Assembly (NCBI GenBank): GCA_034231615.1
Contig: CM067314.1
Location: 5,024,501-5,088,500 of the forward strand
Length of the DNA stretch: 64,000 nucleotides
From: Meghimatium bilineatum
Taxonomy: Eukaryota; Mollusca; Gastropoda; Stylommatophora; Philomycidae
Reading direction: 5' to 3'
The notes beneath the pieces are model-generated. The model was given only the letters and a program-made list of their open reading frames with translations. It did not search any database and was not told where the DNA came from. The translations under genes and the position numbers were made by a program. Of this stretch, positions 1-13,200 are shown one piece after another. Positions within the stretch are counted from its first letter, which is position 1. Every line of letters starts with the position of its first letter.

Positions 1-430
1 GAAAATATTAACATTTAAACAAATTGCTAACAAGCAAAAAATGATAATTATAAAATGCTACATCTATTATTAATGTGTGACTCTGAAACATGGACAATAA
101 ACAAAGATTTAGGAGACATAATTGATGCCTTTAAAATGTGGATATATAGAATAATATGGAGAACACCATGGAAAGAGAAGAAAACAAACAAAGCAGTTAT
201 AACATTTCTTATGAGGAATGTTTTAAAGAAAAAAGATCAAGCAAATAAAATATTTTGGACACATTAAAAGACATGATGCCTTGTAGAAGGCTTCACTTGT
301 GGGTAAAGTAGAGGAGAGCAAGCATGGGGGAAAGCAGAGATACAAGTCGGAGAGTAACATCGCGAGATGGACATGATACAGTCTAGTAGAGTGCGCCACC
401 ACGACAAAATACACGAGATGATGAAGGTCT
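1..430 (+). mobile_element. LINE fragment, 3' end of reverse-transcriptase ORF
   Basis: An open frame at 55-267 reads CDSETWTINKDLGDIIDAFK, then MWIYRIIWRTPWKEKKTNKA. This is the well-known C-terminal motif of non-LTR retrotransposon ORF2 proteins (yGsETWTl-k, aFe-W-yRriLkIpW-x-x-x-tN). Beyond a stop, similarity to the GK-x-eg-R-GR tail continues weakly to about 430. It is broken and undated, and it lies in the intron upstream of exon 1. Confidence 0.75.
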
Positions 431-440
431 GTTGCAGCTA

Positions 441-1124
441 ACCTTCATTTCGAAGACGGCACTTCATAATGATGAACTGAATTCACTCAAATATCTAATT
501 ATATAAAACTTTTTTATAGACATAAAGAATTAGTTACTGTAGTTATGCAAGTTTTGCTCATCCATATGTGATACGTAAGAAAATGATGAAGATGAAAAAT
601 GTACACGCACAAAAACCACAAACATAAGTGCTTCACCTATTCTTGTATGGTATGTTCATTGCAGTATGTAATAAAATGCTGCTAAATGACTAACTCTATT
701 CTATTTCTATTGCCATTTCATAACCAAACTAACATGTTCATAATATAATCTGAAAACAAACGAAACACGTCGATCTCACTTACATTATCATCTGAGCCTA
801 CTAGTCCAACATATAAATATTCCTCAAAATGTGTTATTTTAAACAATTTTGATTGATTACAGAGATGGCTACACAAGTTCTAAACAAGTATTCTTATGCC
901 ATAATCAAGTAATTTATTGTTAGGTTACTATCTGGTGTACATTGTATATGGAATTTCTCTGTGTAGTAGACATTGTCAAAGTGTTAAAAACTGTCAAATA
1001 GGGGCCTACTGCATGTTTTCCATTAAGGAGTTGAAGTGACGGATTTTGTAGCTGTTTTTATTTACACTTTTATTAGCTTTACTTCTGCAGAAAATACAAT
1101 CTTTTTTAAATATTTGTATTTTAG
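441..1124 (+). other. Intron sequence, nothing recognised
   Basis: AT-rich intron between the LINE tail and exon 1. I read both strands for further polycystin exons (GPS region) and found none. Open frames are short. Confidence 0.5.
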
Positions 1125-1260
1125 CGATTTTCTACAAATTAAACAGAAGGATCCTAGCGAGATAGTTATCATAATCCCAGTATCCGTAATCTGTGTGTGG
1201 TTCATATTCGGAACCTTATTTGTGCTAGCACGAAGACAAGATGCTAAGGAGAAATATCTG
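1125..1260 (+). CDS. Exon 1: TM1 after the GPS region
   Basis: The acceptor is TTTGTATTTTAG at 1124 and the donor GTATGC at 1261. The exon ends in phase 0. It encodes a short extracellular piece (QIKQKDPSE), one hydrophobic helix (IVIIIPVSVICVWFIFGTLF) and the basic cytoplasmic start LARRQDAKEKYL. In polycystin-1 proteins the first helix is followed by a very similar W/L-ARRKD-x-K-D stretch that leads straight into PLAT, and exon 2 continues exactly that way. An alternative acceptor at 1090 in the same frame would add a few residues. The GPS cleavage site expected before this helix is not in the window. Confidence 0.8.
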
Positions 1261-4200
1261 GTATGCTGAATTACATTTTTGTGTGAAATTATTCGATATA
1301 TCTACTTGTTGACCACATCAGACCATCATCTAGTGGCATTCAGTTATTTTGAAGTTCTGAATTTCAGATATCTATACATACCCATCAGTTATAAATTTTG
1401 AATTTCAAATATCTGTACATACCCATCAGTTTCAGTTTACAATTTTAGTTAACTTTACACATCCATCAGATATAATTTAGGAATTTCATTTATCCATACA
1501 TATCCTTCAGTTTTCAATTTAGAATTTCAGTTGTAGGATGTGTGATAAAAATTAGGCATAAATAAATACCAAGTTGTCTTCTCGAAGCGGTGAAACTGTC
1601 CATCTGTATTTGATGTTTGGTTAAAAGAATGCCTACATAGATGTCTACAAATGGTTGCAGTATTGCGTGTGATTGGATATATGTATTGCGTACGATTAGA
1701 TGCATGTATTGTGTGCAATTGGATGCATGTATACAGAAGGATGAAACATGCTTTCCATATACACAAATAGACTCCAATCACACTGCTCTAACCCCTCTGA
1801 GTAGGAGATTTCTTCTCAAAACATTGTATACTACTGAGAGTTGCATTCTAGGAATGGCTGAAAGCTCTGGATTAACATATCTCACCCCAGTCCTACTCAA
1901 ATGCACATAGAAAACAAAAGATTATACTTTGGAATTTCTAAAATAAAAAAAATGAAAATGAAAAATATATAAGTAAATATTGCTAAATAAAATTTGTGAA
2001 TATTGTATGAGAACAACAATTTATAATACAAATTCTCTTTAAAAATTCATTTTCCTCACTGCATACTTTTCTGTTAAGGAATTGCAAGGAGGTTTTTCAT
2101 TGGCTGTGGAAAGAGGCTACTTTTCCATAGCAGATGACACAATGTGTACAGGAAGGATTGCTGTTGTAAACATGAAAGATAAAATCCAACCCCAACAGTG
2201 ATTTGAACCTGAGATCTCATGGTTCTGAGATCCATGTTCTTGTCATTCGGTCATGAGCCTAACATCCAGATGACAATGATGTCTGAAAATTAGTTCTGCT
2301 TGTCATTCTCTGATTGCATGATGTTTATTAGGAAGCTTAATGTTTTTCTAGATCGAAACAGGTTGACAGAAAGCCAATGATGGGACTTAGTAGATGTTGC
2401 CAATACTAAAACACCCAACAACCTGCATGGTGACAAAGTGAAAATATATAAACAGTATTTTTATACCGACTCTGTGTTACCATTGACAAAGATGACCCTT
2501 TACAGAGGTACTAGCGAAAAAGATCATATCGTGTGAAGTGAGATGTTTGAGGAAAGCTATAAATGCTACGAGAAAAGACCAACGGAAAATGAAGTAATCA
2601 GGAAAGAAATAAAGACCATCTCAAGCCAAGACTATATCGAGAGACAGCAAACCAGGTGATTTGACCACCTCATGAGAATAGAATAAGCGCAACCAGCCTT
2701 CGTGCATACAACAGTAGAAGATCAGGCTACAATGCATGAGAAAGACCAAGAATTAGGTGGGAGGAGACAATCAAAGAAAGCTTAAAGAGACATAGGCAGA
2801 CTATGACGAATGCGAACAAAATGGCCAAAGACAGGCAACTCTAACTTTCCTCATGACACTTAACGGCACAAGTGGAAATGCCACAGATAGATAGACAATA
2901 GAATATGTGTCTAAATAATGATTCCTAATTGATATTATTAATGCCTATAATCCTTAAATTTTGCATTTTTCAAACTGGGGAGAGAATCGTTGATTTAATC
3001 ATATAATTACTAATTGATTAGATGCTTGATTTGATCATTTGTTTTGTGAATACAATGAAATTATGAATTTAGTGATTGGGCGACTAGATTCAATTAAATG
3101 AAATATGTGTTATTGTGTTATAAATAATATAATCCATAACCCAGTAGGGTCATAGGGATGTTACATTGAAACATTTAACCCAGCTAGATATACATGTTTC
3201 CCTATCCTCTGTAATCCTTAGGAGCTCAGAAACTTCACACCCTGTCCGTTCCTTGATATTTTCCAACCAATCTTCTAGCCTCCATGTCTTCTTTAACCTT
3301 CAAGTGTACTGTGAAGAACAGCCACTGTTGTCGAAGAATGTCTTAACAGATGACAATACCGCCAGTATTTACATATTTTAACGTCCATTAACAGTGATTC
3401 ATTTTGAGCCGCGATTTCATTAATATTGTATGATTCACTGAATGATATATTTAACAGAGTAATTCAAATTTTGCACAGGATGTTGGTTGTTGTTGCATAA
3501 TCCATGTACTTCATTGGTCCGTTCTCAGTGACTTGAGTACACAAATTTCTTGACGAGATCACATCTATTTGGGGGGATGTGGTTGGTCAAGAACGGAAAA
3601 CCTGTTAACTTGAGTTACAACAGTGGGTGGAGTTATTCACACAATTTATCACTAGAATTATTACTTTATATTTGTTCCCAGACATGTAGTTGTTGAAGGG
3701 AATGATCGAACCACTGCACTGGCGTGCATGGTCAATAGATACATCAGTGGATCAATCTGACATAGTTAATGCGCTAAGGGACCTCATCTGCTACGAAGAT
3801 TTTCATAAGTGCGAATCATGGTCGCTCTCAAGATTACAGGATATGGGTGTAAAGATAGAAACAACAGATAAAGATAAACATAACAGATACAAAAGGAGAC
3901 TGATGAAACAGCATCAAACTAGAACTGTCAGCTTCTACACTCTGATGGATTTATTGAGGAGACTGGGGGATAGGAACATCAACGATTTTGTTCCGTGTAT
4001 GCTGTGATAACCTGCAGTCATAACTCATTCATTCAATTGCTGATTGATTATTTATGTCAACAGATTGAATGATTGCAATATGTGCTAATTATTATGTTAA
4101 CAGATTGAATGATTTCGATATCTGCTCGTGATTATTATGTTAACAGATTGAAGGATTGCAATATCTGCTCATGATTATTATGTTAACAGATTGAATGATT

Positions 4201-7200
4201 GCAATATGTGCAAATTATTATGTTAACAGATTGAATGATTTCGATATCTGCTCATGATTATTATGTTAACAGATTGAATGATTGCAATATGTGCTGATTG
4301 ATTATTATGTTAACAGATTGAATGATTTCGATATCTGCTCGAGATTATTATGTTAACAGATTGAATCATTGCAATATGTGCTCAGAATAGTAATATAATT
4401 ACCAACTATATCCCAGGGAAAGACATTTGCTCTCCAGGGCGTGTATAATCCTTACAAATGTGAACAATACTTGATGTGTTTTGTGACTGGCTTTGGGCGA
4501 GGCTGTGGTACAACTTGTATACCTTACATGACTATCATTGGCACAAACTGTGTTAGTCCCAGATATAAACTGGATACAAGTGAAGTTGTTTTTGTGGTAA
4601 GTCATCATTTTAGAGATAGAAAAATTGTGTAGTTGTTGTCTGCATCGTGTACCAAAATAAATAAACTACTGTTAAAAACAATGTTAACTACTACACACCT
4701 ACTGATTCTATGAGTAGGCATATGCTTTGAGATAATCAGTCGACTATTTGCGCTGTCAGTTGCTTGAGTTAATGACGAGATCTGTGCTGAAGAGTTATCT
4801 TCATTTTTGTACCTGAACACGTGGGTGTCAAGAGAAATGAAAGAACAGAGAAAACGAGATCGATAAGTGAAGAGGAAAGCTCAATCTATAACAGAGAACT
4901 AGAGTGAGAAGTGAAAAATAAAGCTCAATCTGTAACAGAGAATTAAAGCGAGATGAAGAGAAAACTAGATTTATAACAGAAAACTAGATAGATAAGTGAA
5001 AATGAAAGCTTAATCTGTAACAGAGATCTATTGCGAGAAATGAGGAAGAAAGAAGAAATAATGGGGCTAGAAACAACAAAAGGAGCCATGATAGTATCCA
5101 AAAAATGGCCACATTTTCTGAAAAATGTAGAAATGTTTTGCTTTTGTGGATAAAACAGGTAGCGGGTGATATTGTAACTGAGAACTTTATTAGTGAAAAA
5201 ACAAAGGTCTTGTACATCGACTTTGTTAAAGGCACACACGTTCTCACAGGCAAAGATTACAGTAAATCATAAGATAACCATGATTCCGCTAGTGACAGTG
5301 AAGGTCGTCCTACATGATAACATTCGTTCTTCTACACTATATCGTTTCCTTTACATGGGCAATGATTTCTATTTAATTAATTCATTCATTACTTTGTATA
5401 AATTTTAAATAGGCATACAATTATCTATAATATAATAGCCATATTCTGTCAGTCTCTACAAAACGCTCCATGAATAGCGTATTTATGTCATGGAATTCCG
5501 TGTGACATCCAATCAAAACGATTGGTGCCGAGGTGGAATTTTTCCCCGCACGACTCAAAGCAGATGCCATTGTTGTATACAAATGTTATTTTTAATGATG
5601 ATAGTCAATTTGATCAAAGTCACTATAATGAACAAACATCAATGGTTCTCATCAATGAAGATTGCGAACCACCCTTTCACTGTAACATTCACATTTATGC
5701 ATTCATAAAATATTGGTTATGGACTGTATTCAATGAATTGATTCTGCATGGCTTCTAAGTCAATTTGGCACAATATGAGATGGGGTAGCCAACTCTACCA
5801 AATAACTTCCTCAGCTGCCTTTTATGACATGTATGGCAGGTAAACAACGTTGCTATTATTTTATCCACTTCTGGTCCCTGCAATTGGGCTTACTCACAAT
5901 AACTTTATATAATAAAAAGGATCAGAAGGCAGTAGACAGGATTTGAACGAGATTCACCACCGAAGACAGATGTGTCGGGCCATTGGCGCAAATAAAACGG
6001 CAACACAACGCATTTCCATTCTCTGGACTACATTCTGCTAGAAATCTAGTAGGACATGTCCTGCTACAAGAGAATTCAGCAGGAGTTTGAGAATGTATGC
6101 TGAAGAAGAAGAAGAACGAGAACCATTTAGATGGCACATATTCACTATGCAACGTGAGACAAAACATTTTCTGAATTTGACCACACCGCTTCTCAATGTT
6201 GAAAAATCATTTTAGTGTCCACTACTTCTTATGAGGAAATTCTAAGTTAGCCATTTCATGAATAATTCATATTCATTCACCTGTATATAATAGAAGTGGT
6301 GTGTGTTTCTAACCAATATCCACTATTTCTTATCATTACAGAGTGGTTCTGAGGTCTGGATCATGGTTAGTGTTCCTGAAGACCTGGGTAGACCAAGGAG
6401 GATTATAGTTTCTTTAGAAAAGGAATACTCGCGAGTCTCTTCATGGTATGTACTTACACCAACCCTACATGCATTCATGGCATGTACTTACACCATACAT
6501 GCATTCATGGCATGTACTTACACCATACATGCATTCATGGCATGTACTTACACCATACATGCATTCATGGCATGTACTTACACCAACCCTACATGCATTC
6601 ATGGCATGTACTTACACCATACATGCATTCATGGCATGTACTTACACCATACATGCATTCATGGCATGTACTTACACCATACATGCATTCATGGCATGTA
6701 CTTACACCATACATGCATTCATGGCATGTACTTACACCATACATGCATTCATGGCATGTACTTACACCAACCATACATGCATTCATGGCATGTACTTACA
6801 CCAACCATACATGCATTCATGGCATGTACTTACACCAAACATGCATTCATGGCATGTACTTACACCATACATGCATTCATGGCATGTACTTACACCATAC
6901 ATGCATTCATGGCATGTACTTACACCAACCATACATGCATTCATGGCATGTACTTACACCAACCATACATGCATTCATGGCATGTACTTACACCAACCCT
7001 ACATGCATTCATGGCATGTACTTACACCAACCATACATGCATTCATGGCATGTACTTACACCAACCATACATGCATTCATGGCATGTACTTACACTAACC
7101 CTACATACATTCATGGCATGTACTTACACTAACCCTACATACATTCATGGCATGTACTTACACCATACATGCATTCATGGCATGTACTTACACTAACCCT

Positions 7201-10200
7201 ACATGCATTCATGGCATGTACTTACACTAACCCTACATACATTCATGGCATGTACTTACACCATACATGCATTCATGGCATGTACTTACACCATACATGC
7301 ATTCATGGTATGTACTTACACTAACCCTACATGCATTCATGGTATGTACTTACACTAACCCTACATGCATTCATGGCATGTACTTACACTAACCCTACAT
7401 ACATTCATGGCATGTACTTACACCATACATGCATTCATGGCATGTACTTACACTAACCCTACATACATTCATGGCATGTACTTACACCATACATGCATTC
7501 ATGGCATGTACTTACACTAACCCTACATGCATTCATGGCATGTACTTACACTAACCCTACATACATTCATGGCATGTACTTACACCATACATGCATTCAT
7601 GGCATGTACTTACACCATACATGCATTCATGGTATGTACTTACACTAACCCTACATGCATTCATGGTATGTACTTACACTAACCCTACATGCATTCATGG
7701 CATGTACTTACACTAACCCTACATACATTCATGGCATGTACTTACACCATACATGCATTCATGGCATGTACTTACACCATACATGCATTCATGGTATGTA
7801 CTTACACTAACCCTACATGCATTCATGGCATGTACTTACACTAACCCTACATACATTCATGGTATGTACTTACACTAACCCTACATGCATTCATGGCATG
7901 TACTTACACCATACATGCATTCATGGCATGTACTTACACTAACCCTACATACATTCATGGCATGTACTTACACCATACATGCATTCATGGCATGTACTTA
8001 CACCATACATGCAATCATGGCATGTACTTACACCATACATGCATTCATGGCATGTACTTACACTAACCCTACATACATTCATGGCATGTACTTACACCAT
8101 ACATGCATTCATGGCATGTACTTACACTAACCCTACATACATTCATGGCATGTACTTACACCAACCCTAACCCTACATACATTCATGGCATGTACTTACA
8201 CTAACCCTACATGCATTCATGGTATGTACTTACACTAACCCTACATACATTCATGGCATGTACTTACACTAACCCTACATGCATTCATGGCATGTACTTA
8301 CACTAACCCTACATACATTCATGGCATGTACTTACACTAACCCTACATGCATTCATGGCATGTACTTACACTAACCCTACATGCATTCATGGCATGTACT
8401 TACACTAACCCTACATGCATTCATGGCATGTACTTACACTAACCCTACATACATTCATGGTATGTACTTACACTAACCCTACATACATTCATGGCATGTA
8501 CTTACACTAACCCTACATGCATTCATGGCATGTACTTACACTAACCCTACATGCATTCATGGCATGTACTTACACTAACCCTACATGCATTCATGGCATG
8601 TACTTACATTAACCCTAACCCTACATACATTCATGGCATGTACTTACACCAACCCTAACCCTACATACATTCATGGCATGTACTTACACCAACCCTAACC
8701 CTACATACATTCATGGCATGTACTTACACTAACCCTACATACATTCATGGCATGTACTTACACCAACCCTAACCTTACATACATTCATGCATGTACTTAC
8801 ACTAAGCCCAACACTACATACATTCATGGCATGTACTTCCACTAACCCTACATACATTCATGGCATGTACTTCCACCAACCCTAACCCTACATACATTCA
8901 TGGCATGTACTTACCCTAACCCTACATACATTCATGGCATGTACTTACACCAACCCTAACCCTACATACATTCATGGCATGTACTTCCACTAACCCTACA
9001 AACATTCATGGCATGTACTTACACCAACCCTACATACACTCATGGCATGTACTTACACCAACCCTAACCCTACATACATTCATGGCATGTACTTCCACTA
9101 ACCCTACAAACATTCATGGAATGTACTTCCACTAACCCTACATACACTCATGGCATGTACTTACACCAACCCTAACCCTACATACATTCATGGCATGTAC
9201 TTACACCAACCCTAAATCTACATACATTCATGGCATGTACTTACACCAACCCTAACCCTACATACATTCATGGCATGTAATTCCACTAACCCTACATTTA
9301 TTCATGGCATGTACTTACACCAACCCTACATACATTCATGGCATGTACTTACACCAACCCTACATACATTCATGGTATGTACTTACACTAACCCTACATA
9401 CATTCATGGTATGTACTTACACTAACCCTACATACATCCATGGTATGTACTTACACTAACCCTACATACATCCATGTTATGTACTTACACTAACCCTACA
9501 TACATCCTTGGTATGTACATACACTATCCCTAAACTTACAGACATTCATGATATGTACATACATTAAGCATGTCGTAAAAAATGACACATTAGACCTTAA
9601 TGTACCACAAATTGGTGGCTTATCTTATTTAAACTGTAGCCACCAACCCAGCATTTTTTGGCTGTGGTGATTTTCTATGCAATATAAATATGTTCAGTAG
9701 TTTCCATTGCTTTCTGAACGGCCCGGATACACAATTGCCTGTGGCATGTGAACTAAGTACCCAGGCTATCACATACCAAACCGCCACAGAGCTGGACATG
9801 CTCGCTACTTTACTATGTATTCGCTGAAACCCTTTGTTGCCTTTCACTACTTTACTTTTCCATAAAAGTGATCAAATTCAAGTAGGAAGCCAGAGGATAA
9901 ATTAAAAATTCTTTAGTCCAACGGGAATTGAACCAGTCCGTTCAACTGCACCAAATCGCCTAACAACTCTCATACACGGGTTTTTCCGTACTTGACTAAT
10001 CGCATCTCCAAAAGAACATGCGATTTCGTCAAGACATTCAAACTGTGCACTCAAGTCAGTCACTGAGAACGGACCAATCAAGACAAGGACTATTGCAACA
10101 ACAACGAACATTCCGTACAGGTATTGAAGCATCCTCAGTAAGAACAAACATATAACATCCGTATTAGTTCAACAAGGGCCAACAGGTCTTCTTGTAAACA

Positions 10201-13200
10201 TGGATAACATATATAGACAGTACAATTTCTTCAAATAATTGCTTATACAAGTAAATTCAAGTAGGAAGCCAGAGGATAAATTAAAAATTCTTGAAGTCTT
10301 AACTAAAATTGAACCAGTCCGTTCAACGGCACCAAATCGCCTAGCAACTCTCGCACATGGGTTTTTGCCGTACTAATATAAGAATATACGTTCTGAGTGA
10401 CTTGATTGCACAGTTTGAATGTCTTGACAAATGACATCTTTTTTATGGAGATGTGATTAGTCAAGCATGGAAAAACCCGTGTATGAGAGTTGCTAGGCGA
10501 TGTGGTGCCATTGAATGGACTAGTTCAGTTCCCAATAGTCTCAAGAATTCATAAAATTGAGCATAGGTATGTGTAGATGATGTTGTCCTTGGAGTCAGTG
10601 ATGCTCATTGAACTGAGAATAGCGAGTTCAATCTAGAAATCAGAGTAAGGACTAGATTGTTTTTTTTGTGCTGAGGTAGAATAAGAAAGCCCCACTTTGC
10701 ACATCATGGTGACTACTTTGGCAACTGTTTCCATGTTCATTAATATAATCATATCGCAGTCTTTTTATTGCAGGCATTGCTTACTATTGTCAGCAAACAA
10801 ATAATTAATTCATGAACATTTTCATATATGGAATATTTTAAGGGTCAGCAGCAGAAGAAATATTTAAAGGGGTCTCTGGTCATGGAAAGGTTAAGAACCT
10901 CTGAACTAAGGTTTATGGACAGCCAACATATTATAAACCAATTATGAACAAATGGTTACACAAATGGTATAAACATGCTGATACTTGTTTTATGTTTTCT
11001 TCAATAAGGTTTATAAAAGAGTTGTACATCAGACATATCCAGACGGGAGAGCAATGGATTTGTCCTTTTAATAACTGGATTCCGGACACTGATAATTACA
11101 ATTTCTATTTTTGTGTCAACGATGTCCGAAAAAAGAAAGGTAGCTGTATTTTCTTAATTATTTGAATGATATTTGTTTCTGCAAATACGACTAACGACTT
11201 TTGTGCAGAATGTTAACAATATAACGCCTTAATTTAGCTGTGATATCTTCACTTTTCAGTAGCACATCCAATTTCATCATTGCTTCTAGGTCACTGTAAC
11301 CCTATATGGAATGAGGAAGCTAACTATACTCCTAACCCTTTTTAGTTTTCTCTTGTGACATGCATGGAAAGAAAACAACGTTGCTATTCTTTGCTCCTCT
11401 TTCGGACCCACGGCACATAATCGTATTGCAAAGATGATGAAGTTTTTCGTAATCAGGAGACAACGTACATTGGTAGAAGCATTGTGAACAGGTTTCTAAT
11501 ATCTCTGGCATCCCTTCGTTGAGATGGTCTTCATTTCTTTCCTGATGTCTTCATTTCTCCGTATTCACTTCTGGTGACATTTATAGCTTTCCTCAAACAT
11601 CACAGTATCAATGTTTGACATTGGAAAAAGGACTGGTCTAAAAATACTGTTTATCAACAGTCATTTTGTCGCTATGCAGATTGTTGGGTGTTGTGTGTGT
11701 TGTCGACAGGTAAGTTACACTTAACAAATAACATTGGTAATAAAATGAAAAAAGATTGACAATAATGTGCTAGTAACAGTGGTAAATTCAAGAAAGAAGC
11801 CAGAGGATAAATAAAAAATTCTGAAGACTAACGGGAATTGAACCAGTCCGTTCAACAGCACCAAATCACCTGGTAACTCTGATACACAGGTTTTTCCGTA
11901 CTTGAATAACCAAATCTCCCAAAAAAAAGATGCGATTTTGTCAAGACATTCAAACTGTGCACTCACGTCACTGTAAAAGGACCAATCGAGACAAGGACTA
12001 TTACAACAACAACAAACATCCCATACAGGTATTGAAGTATCCTCAATAACACAAACATATAACAACCGTATTTGTTACTGTCTCTATTTTATTTATGTTT
12101 AGAAGAAGACCTATTGACCCTTTTACAATATACCATTGACAATATCTTCCTTATCTCTGCCATGCAGTCTCTTGCACCGTTGATGTTTGCTCCTAAGTAT
12201 TCTAATTTATCCACACATTCTATCTTGGTATTATCTATTCTGATTTTTGGTTGTTGTGTTGTTAAATTTGTTGACAAGATTTTTGTTTTTTACGCATTTA
12301 AATATAAATTGTGTGATTCGTTGTATTTCTTTGTGTTTTTGATTAGTTGTTCCAATCCCTTTATATCATTTGAATGAAGCACAGTGTCCTCTGCGTAGCG
12401 TAGTTCAGGGATTTCAAAACCACTGATGTTTAAAGCATGATAGTCAGTGTTGTGTATGTCTTCTCTCACATTTCTCATTATATTTTCTGCGTAGATATTG
12501 AGTATGGTGAGAGTGTGCATCCCTGTCTTACTCCACTCTGTACCACAAACCACTCTGAGAGATTGCCCTCTAACTTCACTGCAGCCTTTTGTTGGGGGTA
12601 GGGTTTATAAAATGCAAGTTTAGTCCTTCCTCGAAGGGAGACATTGCAGTGTGGCAGTATACTGACATCATTACGTCCTGCCAGGATCGTAGCATGAGCC
12701 TACACCTCAGGGCAAACTAGTTCATCATTCTTCTGTCAGATCTGTTGACAGATCTGCATTGATGGCACACATAGCATTCGCCGTTACTTAGGAGTCTGCC
12801 ACAAAAGATAAATATGCAATGTCCCCATGTCTGTATCTCTCCATCATCCATGGCACCATTCAACAAAAGAAGAAAGATGCAATGTCCCCATGTCTGTATC
12901 TCTCCATCATCCATGGCACCAATCAATAAAAGATGAAAGATGCAATGTCCCCATCTCTGTATCTCTCCATCATCCATGGCACCATTCAACAAAAGATGAA
13001 ATATGCAATGTCCCCATGTCTGTATCTCTCCGTCATACATGGCACCATTCAACAAAAGATGAAAGATGCAATGTCCCCATGTCTGTATCTCTCCATCATA
13101 CATGGCACCATTCAACAAAAGATGAAAGATGCAATGTCCCCATGTCTGTATCTCTCCATCATCCATGACACCATTCAACAAAAGACAAAAATAAGAAATC

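Noticed and set aside
6303-7196. 297-codon open frame with HAFMACTYT repeats
   Set aside because: Exon 3 is real up to 6445. The rest is the minisatellite read through its donor. All three + frames and one - frame are open, as expected of a stop-free repeat.
8160-9560. True interstitial telomere
   Set aside because: CCCTAA occurs only two or three times per unit inside a longer non-telomeric unit.
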